A DNA stretch of 64,000 bases from Daedaleopsis sinensis. Its lineage: Eukaryota > Basidiomycota > Agaricomycetes > Polyporales > Polyporaceae. Below the pieces are notes generated by a model that saw nothing but the letters and a program-made list of their open reading frames with translations, was not told the DNA's origin and ran no database searches. The first letter of the stretch is position 1. Every line of letters starts with the position of its first letter. The translations under genes and the position numbers were made by a program. Positions 58,755 to 64,000 of this stretch are shown piece after piece. The stretch spans positions 496,001 through 560,000 of the forward strand of contig CM066301.1 in assembly GCA_033807695.1 (NCBI GenBank), read 5' to 3'.

Positions 58755-60573
58755 ATGTCTGTGTCGGATTTCCCAATCCTTCAGAGCCATACAACCCCGA
58801 ACGTGCAACATCCCGAAGCTCTCATATTCGTCTCAAGCCTACCCATCGATGAACAGGCCTCCTTCAGCCAGATCTCCCCAGCGCAGTCCTCGGTTGGGCC
58901 GATGCTCAAGTTGAGGACTATCAGAGACGCATCGAAGCATTGATGCGTCACATCACCACGCTCCGTTCTATCCACAACTCTCAGTCGCCAATCCATGCTC
59001 TCCCGTCTCATGTGATGAAGTATATTCTGGTGCTAGCCGCTCGCCCAAACCTACACGTTACACGGGTCTGTCGCTTCTGGCTCGTACCGTCCACGCGCAA
59101 CCCATATTTTTGGGCAAACGTGCTACAGTATCAGAATCTGCGTTTGCCGCAGGTGCACGGGAAGTTCCTCAAGGCTATTGTCGCGAAGACCGCATCGATC
59201 CCCCTCCATCTCACCATCTCATATGATTTCGCGAAGTGGTAGCGCATCGTCTCTCCCCAAATCTCATCCAGGATGGCGTCCTTGACAGTCACTCTAGATG
59301 CTGAAGCGCAGGTCGATGCCTTTGCCACCGCGTTATCCTCGGGCGGTCTGCATGCTCTCCGAGATCTCCGAGCATCCTTTACCCGTATATACGATTCTCC
59401 GTCTGGGCTCCCGCTCGATACCCAGTATCTTCCTCATCTCCGTAAGCTGCACATCCACGGCATACTCCTCTCCAATCAGTTCACTCTCAGTTATCTGGAA
59501 GCCCTCACAATAGGCGGGCGAGTGCGTGGGTATCAGTGCCTTATTCGGGCGCTGAGAACCTCTTCTGGTGCCCTACAGACTCTCGAGCTGCAACACTTGT
59601 GCATCATAATGCTCACACCTTCAATGAAAAACGACAGTGGCCATTCAGAGCTACAAGGTCTCCACTTCCCACAGTTGCGGACATTCACCTCGGTGGGCTC
59701 GATCTTCCAGATGCCCTTCTGTCTCCATCTTCTTCCGTCCACCTCGCTCAGCATCATCCTGGACTCTTCCGAAAGACAATGTCTAGGCATATACATTCCA
59801 TCCAAGTACTTGACGGAGCCATTCCATCCAAGTACTTGACGGAGCGGTACCACAAGATGGGGCCGTTGCCTGACCGTCTCTATCTCAAACCTACAAGTCT
59901 CCCAGGACTAGCCGAGGCTCGTTGCTACGCCGGAGCTCGGGAGCTCTTGCATATCATAGCATATGCATCGTCGAAGGGACCACCCACATTCACGATCTCC
60001 CGACCGCCATACTCCTACGCAGACAACGCCGGCATATCAGATGGATTCTTGCGCCCTCTGTCCTATGCACTCAATCATGACTCCTTGTCCTCTTTGACCG
60101 TCGACATCCCCTCCGACAAAGAAGCTCCGGACGACTCATGGTGCATTGAGCTATTCGATGTATACCGGACCCGTCGACTCGAAATCCTCAGCCGACTCTC
60201 GTCGAGCACATACGAACAGGCCTTGAGATTCAGAAGGCTCCTCACGCATCACTTCCTCGATAAGAATGGCGGCCATGGTCAAGACGAGGACTCCGACCTA
60301 CCCCTGACATTGGCTTGGGTGGTCCACCTCAGCCATGACTCGGACCACGGGGTCGCCGGAGCAGGCGTGGTCTCCGAGCTTGACAGTCTGATGCCTATCC
60401 TGATGCATAGCTCTCAGCGGAAGCTGCGGTTGGAACTGTATGCCGCGAAGCCTATTATCGCATCGTTCCGGAGTCTCGCTGGAGTGCCCACAGACCCTGA
60501 TGCATTGTGGGATGTCGCTGCAGCCATCCTAGGGCGCATAGAGAAGCTTGTAGATCAATTGACTGTACACTAA
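58755..60573 (+). pseudogene. Diverged F-box/LRR gene with three lesions
   Basis: The family layout is recognisable: start MSVSDFPILQSH with SSLPIDEQASFSQISP, coiled coil AQVEDYQRRIEALMRHI, F-box-like core IHALPSHVMKYILVLAA and VTRVCRFWLVPSTRNPYFW, LRR body and end IEKLVDQLTVH. Three lesions break it: a frame change near 58880-58895 between QISPA and the coiled coil, an in-frame TAG at 59240-59242 (SYDFAKW-stop-RIVSP), and a 26-nt exact tandem duplication at 59794-59845 that shifts the frame by two. After the duplication the frame is open for about 245 codons to TAA 60571-60573. It is less similar to the others than they are to each other, so it is an older branch. Confidence 0.8.
59794..59845 (+). 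repeat. 26-nt exact tandem duplication
   Basis: 59794-59819 is repeated without change as 59820-59845 (unit begins CATTCCATCCAAGTACTTG). Because 26 is not a multiple of three the reading frame shifts inside the F-box/LRR body. No divergence between the units means a recent event. Confidence 0.9.
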
Positions 60574-60974
60574 GTCGTCGAGGTACGCTTCAGTTCTGTG
60601 ATAGTAACGGATGCTCGCTGACTCATGTTGCTCACGTCCTGTGCACACAACAGAAACATGAGCGTGCTATTTCCCAGTTGTCGGTGATAGACCAACGTTA
60701 ACATGATCAACCGTACTACGAACCTGTGAGGCGCCTGCACACTGCGTAATAGCATCGAGGAGCATAACGTACGCACTATTAATTGGTACACGTGCAATTG
60801 TATGATGTTACAGATAGGCTCTATCATCGACGATGAGAGCGGAGAAATGAGTGTGGTCGCACATCGTGCGAAGGAACGAAGGGATGCATCCTCTCGGATG
60901 CACCCTCACGTCTTGACCGTGCGATCCCGCAACACCGGTCGTCGTCCTCGCGGGCTCCAGGTCCCGCGTCTCGC
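60574..60974. other. Intergenic, no gene seen
   Basis: About 400 nt between convergent ends of the F-box relic and the first PL14 gene. No feature supported. Confidence 0.5.
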
Positions 60975-61847
60975 TCACAACGTCTTCGTGATGGCGACAG
61001 AGAAATCGCTGAAGAACACATCCTGGTCTTTTGGCGACGCCCAGGACTTGTCTCCTCCTGCCGCACACAAAGCAGAAAATCAATCAGCGGACTGTCTCGC
61101 AACTGCACAAACGCGCAGGGCGGAGCGCTGACTCACCGCCGAAGAACGTCTGCATCTGGATCCCCCGGATGCGACCCTCGCTCGCCGTCCGCAGCACCAG
61201 GCCGGGGACGGTAAACTTGGACTCGCCGTCGACGAACAGCTCGAGCTCGCCGTTCGCCTGCCCGACATCGTTCATCAGCACGCGCTGGCCGATCGTGGTC
61301 CGCTGTCCCGGCTTGAACGCGAAGCTCCCGCGCCCGACGGACGCGCCGAAGACGTCGTTGCAGTCCGACAGCGGGGGCACGTCGCACACTGCCTTGTTCT
61401 CCTCGGAGCTCGGAGGGAGGTACGTGTAGAGCTCGCCCGCACCCTCGCGGCGCCACATGAAGCGCGCGGAGAAGCAGCCATCATCGCGACGGCCACCCGA
61501 GCAGGAGACGGCCTCATCGTCGCTGTTGCCTCCATCTGAAATTGATCGGTCAGTGAGTGGAAGACAACGCGGGATGATAGATGGGACATACAGAGACCGG
61601 GCAGCTTGCCTCCCTTGACGAAATCAAAGCCGTCAGGAAACAGGACGGAGTACGAGAAGGTGGCAGGGACAAAAGGTGCCACAAGAGATGCCATGATCAT
61701 GGGCTGAGAGAAAGGTACGACCTGGTACGACCACCCGGCAGACGCTCGAGTAAAGAACAAGAGCGCTTTAGCTCCTGTTTCGGTGATTTGATTGTTTCCT
61801 GCATAAACGCTAGTGTTCCTATACGTCAGAACAAGCTCACAAGACAA
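60975..61847 (-). CDS. Polysaccharide lyase family 14-like protein, 5' end uncertain
   Basis: PL14 enzymes cleave uronic-acid polymers (alginate, glucuronan) by beta-elimination. Minus-strand exons I can join are an upstream one ending at 61593, 61535-61137 and 61057-60975, in phase. Family signatures are YSVLFPDGFDFVKGGKLPGL, then YGG with SCSGGRRDDGCFSARFMWRR, EGAGELYTYLPP, CNDVFGASVGRGSF, TIGQRVLMNDVGQANGELEL, GRIRGIQMQTFFGG and WASPKDQDVFFSDFSVAI. The first readable part (NNQITETGAKALLFFTRAS) lacks a signal peptide and the usual N-terminal strand region, so one or more 5' exons above 61847 are probably missed or degraded. A close paralog lies 1.5 kb away on the same strand. Expected location is extracellular. 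Confidence 0.72.
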
Positions 61848-63321
61848 AAGCTACTGACTGTCATTGTGAAAGGTCCTTCCTCAAGCACGTAAAATCGCAG
61901 ATGTCGCAGTACCCCGTGTGGTCACGCTCGAGGCTATCGTTCGCAACAGGCTCGCAGGAGATCCTACAGAACCATGAGTAGCATTAGGCTCATCTCCACA
62001 CCTGACGCAGCAACGCGCTCACCATGATCCCCTGGACCGTTCACTCACCGGAGATGCATAGCAATGAGACAAATTGCGCCCATACAGGGTGGAGAGCGAC
62101 GCTTACATCGTCGCCACCTGACCTGATGCGCCGGCGTACTTCCGGGGATGGTGTTCGCAATACACTGCTTCAAGCATCCTCCTTGGCACGCAAGCATCGC
62201 CATGTCGGTGTCGCACCCTCGCGCCCAAGGGCGGCTGTCGGTCCATCCACCAAATTCGATTGACGGTGGTAGTCGGATATCATAGCTGTTGTACGACGGG
62301 AGACAGACGCACTGTTGGCGCGCCGTGCGCGGGATGCTTTGCCGGCAAGAGCATGAGGTTCAAGACACACGCGCCGCGCCAGATCACATCGTTGCTTGCT
62401 TCAACTTGCATCAGTTTTCGAACAACACGGCTGGTAGCTGTGGCATGCGCACAGCAAGCAGGCGCAAGCCTCGCTGATAGGTCAAACAAGTGGCCCGCAT
62501 ATTTGATCGTTGAAGCTTGAACGCCGACCTGTATTCCTCATTATATACATTACGACGGTGAGATGATAACTCACCACCGTTTCGTGGATTCGAGGCATCG
62601 ATGAATTCTGCCAGTCGTCGTGAGTTCGGACGAAGAGACATACCGCCAGCACTGGGGACCATCCGCGCAATTTTGCGTAGATATTCGAGTGAGAAACGGC
62701 TCGTCAGGATATATGTCTTACGCTGCTTGTGAAGCACACTGGCCCGGAGAAATGATGTAGTGGCTTGTAGTTCGAGTTCAAGATGCGCTGGCCAATTGGC
62801 GCTGGCATCAAATTGAAAGTTTCTGAAAGTAGTCTGACCCTAACCCTAAGGACTCCATGTCAACCATTAATATTAATATTTGTACTCCAGTGCCTGCGAC
62901 CTTCAAGTTGTCTGAGAGTCAAGCTGGTTGGATATGATCAAGCACATTTGAGATGTGAGCGTGATGGAAAGTGACTGCTGGCTCACCAGGTACGAGTGCG
63001 CAGCTCTGGAGTAACTGTGGGAAAGTGCTCCACACTTGCGCACGAGGACTCCGACTCGAGTCTCGGACACGGTTCATGAGAAATCCATAAGCACCTTCGT
63101 TATGGCAACATGCTACAGCAGTGTGGTGATACAAGTGCAACAAGTCTAGACCCGGAGTAAGTTAAACACGGCCCTTACGAGATGATGATAAAAGATAGAA
63201 TAGATAAGCCTTGATAGATCCCCGCCGGAGAGAAAAGGAAGACAGTCGACCACGAGTCGGTCGGAACTTGAAGAACGAGATGGGCACTCCGCCTGGGACC
63301 CCATAAAATTTACCCTCGTCT
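61848..63321. other. Spacer between two PL14-like genes
   Basis: About 1.5 kb. It should contain the 5' part and promoter of the first PL14-like gene and the 3' UTR of the second, but I could not place any exon with confidence. Two telomere-type units (CCCTAACCCTAA, 62838-62849) occur here by themselves. Confidence 0.4.
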
Positions 63322-64000
63322 TCATAGCGTTTCCGTAATAGCGACCGAGAAATCCGAGAAGTAGACGTCCTGGTCCTTCGGCGAGGCCCATGAGGAGTCT
63401 GACCCTGTGAGCAACGAGTCTATCAGCTTTCCATCCCAACGACGCCCAATCCAGAAGTTGTCCCAGAATTCAAACATGCGGCACCGAAATCGGCACACAC
63501 CAGCTGATCCGTGCAGTCGCGGCTCGCCCACAGAGTGCGGAGACAAGTGGGGCCGTGGCCTTAGATAGCAGGAAGGCCCTACTCACCTCCAAAGAACGTC
63601 TGCATCTGCATCCCACGGATCCGCCCCGAGGAGCTGTCCCGGAGGACGAGGCCTCCAACGGAGAACATGCTCTTTCCGGCCACGAATAGCTCGATCTCGC
63701 CGTTCGCCTTTCCGGCGTCGTTTAGTTTCACCCGCTGGCCGATCGTCGTGCGTGCGCCGGTCTTGAACATGAACGAGCCGCGGCCGACCGACGCCCCGTA
63801 GACGTCGTTGCAGGTCGAGAACGGGGGCACGTCGCACACCGCCTCGTTCTCGTCGAAGTCGGGCGGGAGGTACGTGTAGAGCTCGCCGGCACCGGCGGTG
63901 CGCCACATGAAGCGCACCGAGAAGCAACCGTCGTCGCGCCGGCCTCCGGAGCACGACAGCGCCTCGCTGTCGCTGTCTCCACCGTCTGTGAAAATAGGTT
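63322..64000 (-). CDS. Second PL14-like lyase, cut by the window end
   Basis: Exons 63985-63597 and 63404-63322 on the minus strand; an acceptor (TTTTCACAG) at 63986-63994 shows that the gene continues upstream outside the window. The reading GGDSDSEALSCSGGRRDDGC, RFMWRTAGAGELYTYLPPDF, NDVYGASVGRGSFMFKTG, RIRGMQMQTFFG and SWASPKDQDVYFSDFSVAIT ends at TGA. It is strikingly similar to the gene at 61 kb with conserved exon borders, so the two are tandem duplicates. Function as for that gene; the substrate is unknown. Confidence 0.78.

Noticed and set aside
62838..62849. Telomere-like CCCTAACCCTAA
   Set aside because: Only two units, surrounded by ordinary sequence; expected by chance and not evidence of a chromosome end.
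6..64000. A CRISPR array or bacterial-type defence system
   Set aside because: No regularly spaced direct repeats; all genes have spliceosomal introns and fungal families.

Overview
The window is nuclear DNA of a filamentous basidiomycete, most likely a wood- or litter-decaying agaricomycete. I infer this from many short introns (about 50-60 nt, GT/AG) in G+C-rich coding sequence, TATA-type promoters, and families typical of that group: a class I hydrophobin, a DUF6533 seven-helix protein, a local burst of F-box genes, PL14-type lyases and a Plavaka-type transposon. Nothing looks bacterial or organellar, and I saw no tRNA, rRNA or CRISPR.

Layout. 0-9 kb: the 3' part of a large disordered protein (perhaps telomere-related), a secreted GH31 alpha-glucosidase, and a cytochrome P450. 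10-19 kb: a broken hydrophobin gene, a DUF6533 membrane protein, the autophagy lipase ATG15 and the glycolipid flippase RFT1; the last two lie between inverted fragments of an F-box gene. 19-28.5 kb: a frameshifted F-box gene, a foldback-like element, an intact F-box gene and a GH5 glycosidase with a C-terminal CAIM motif. 30-40 kb: a conserved housekeeping block with a Ser/Pro-rich protein, translation factor eIF2A, Paf1-complex subunit CDC73 (divergent from eIF2A) and a frameshifted F-box gene. 42-47 kb: an MFS transporter and a second intact F-box gene. 47-58 kb: an inverted, decayed copy of the GH5/F-box pair from 23-28 kb. Its GH5 copy is split by a ~7-kb two-gene Plavaka element carrying a ~350-bp MITE in an intron, and its F-box copy holds a second, CACTA-like MITE. 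58-64 kb: another broken F-box gene and two PL14-type lyases, the second cut by the window end.

The main theme is gene turnover: at least seven relatives of one F-box family (two with intact reading frames), a segmental duplication, nested transposons and several genes caught at an early stage of decay, beside compact, intact housekeeping genes. All exon joins come from reading splice signals and checking phase by eye; no transcript or database evidence was available.
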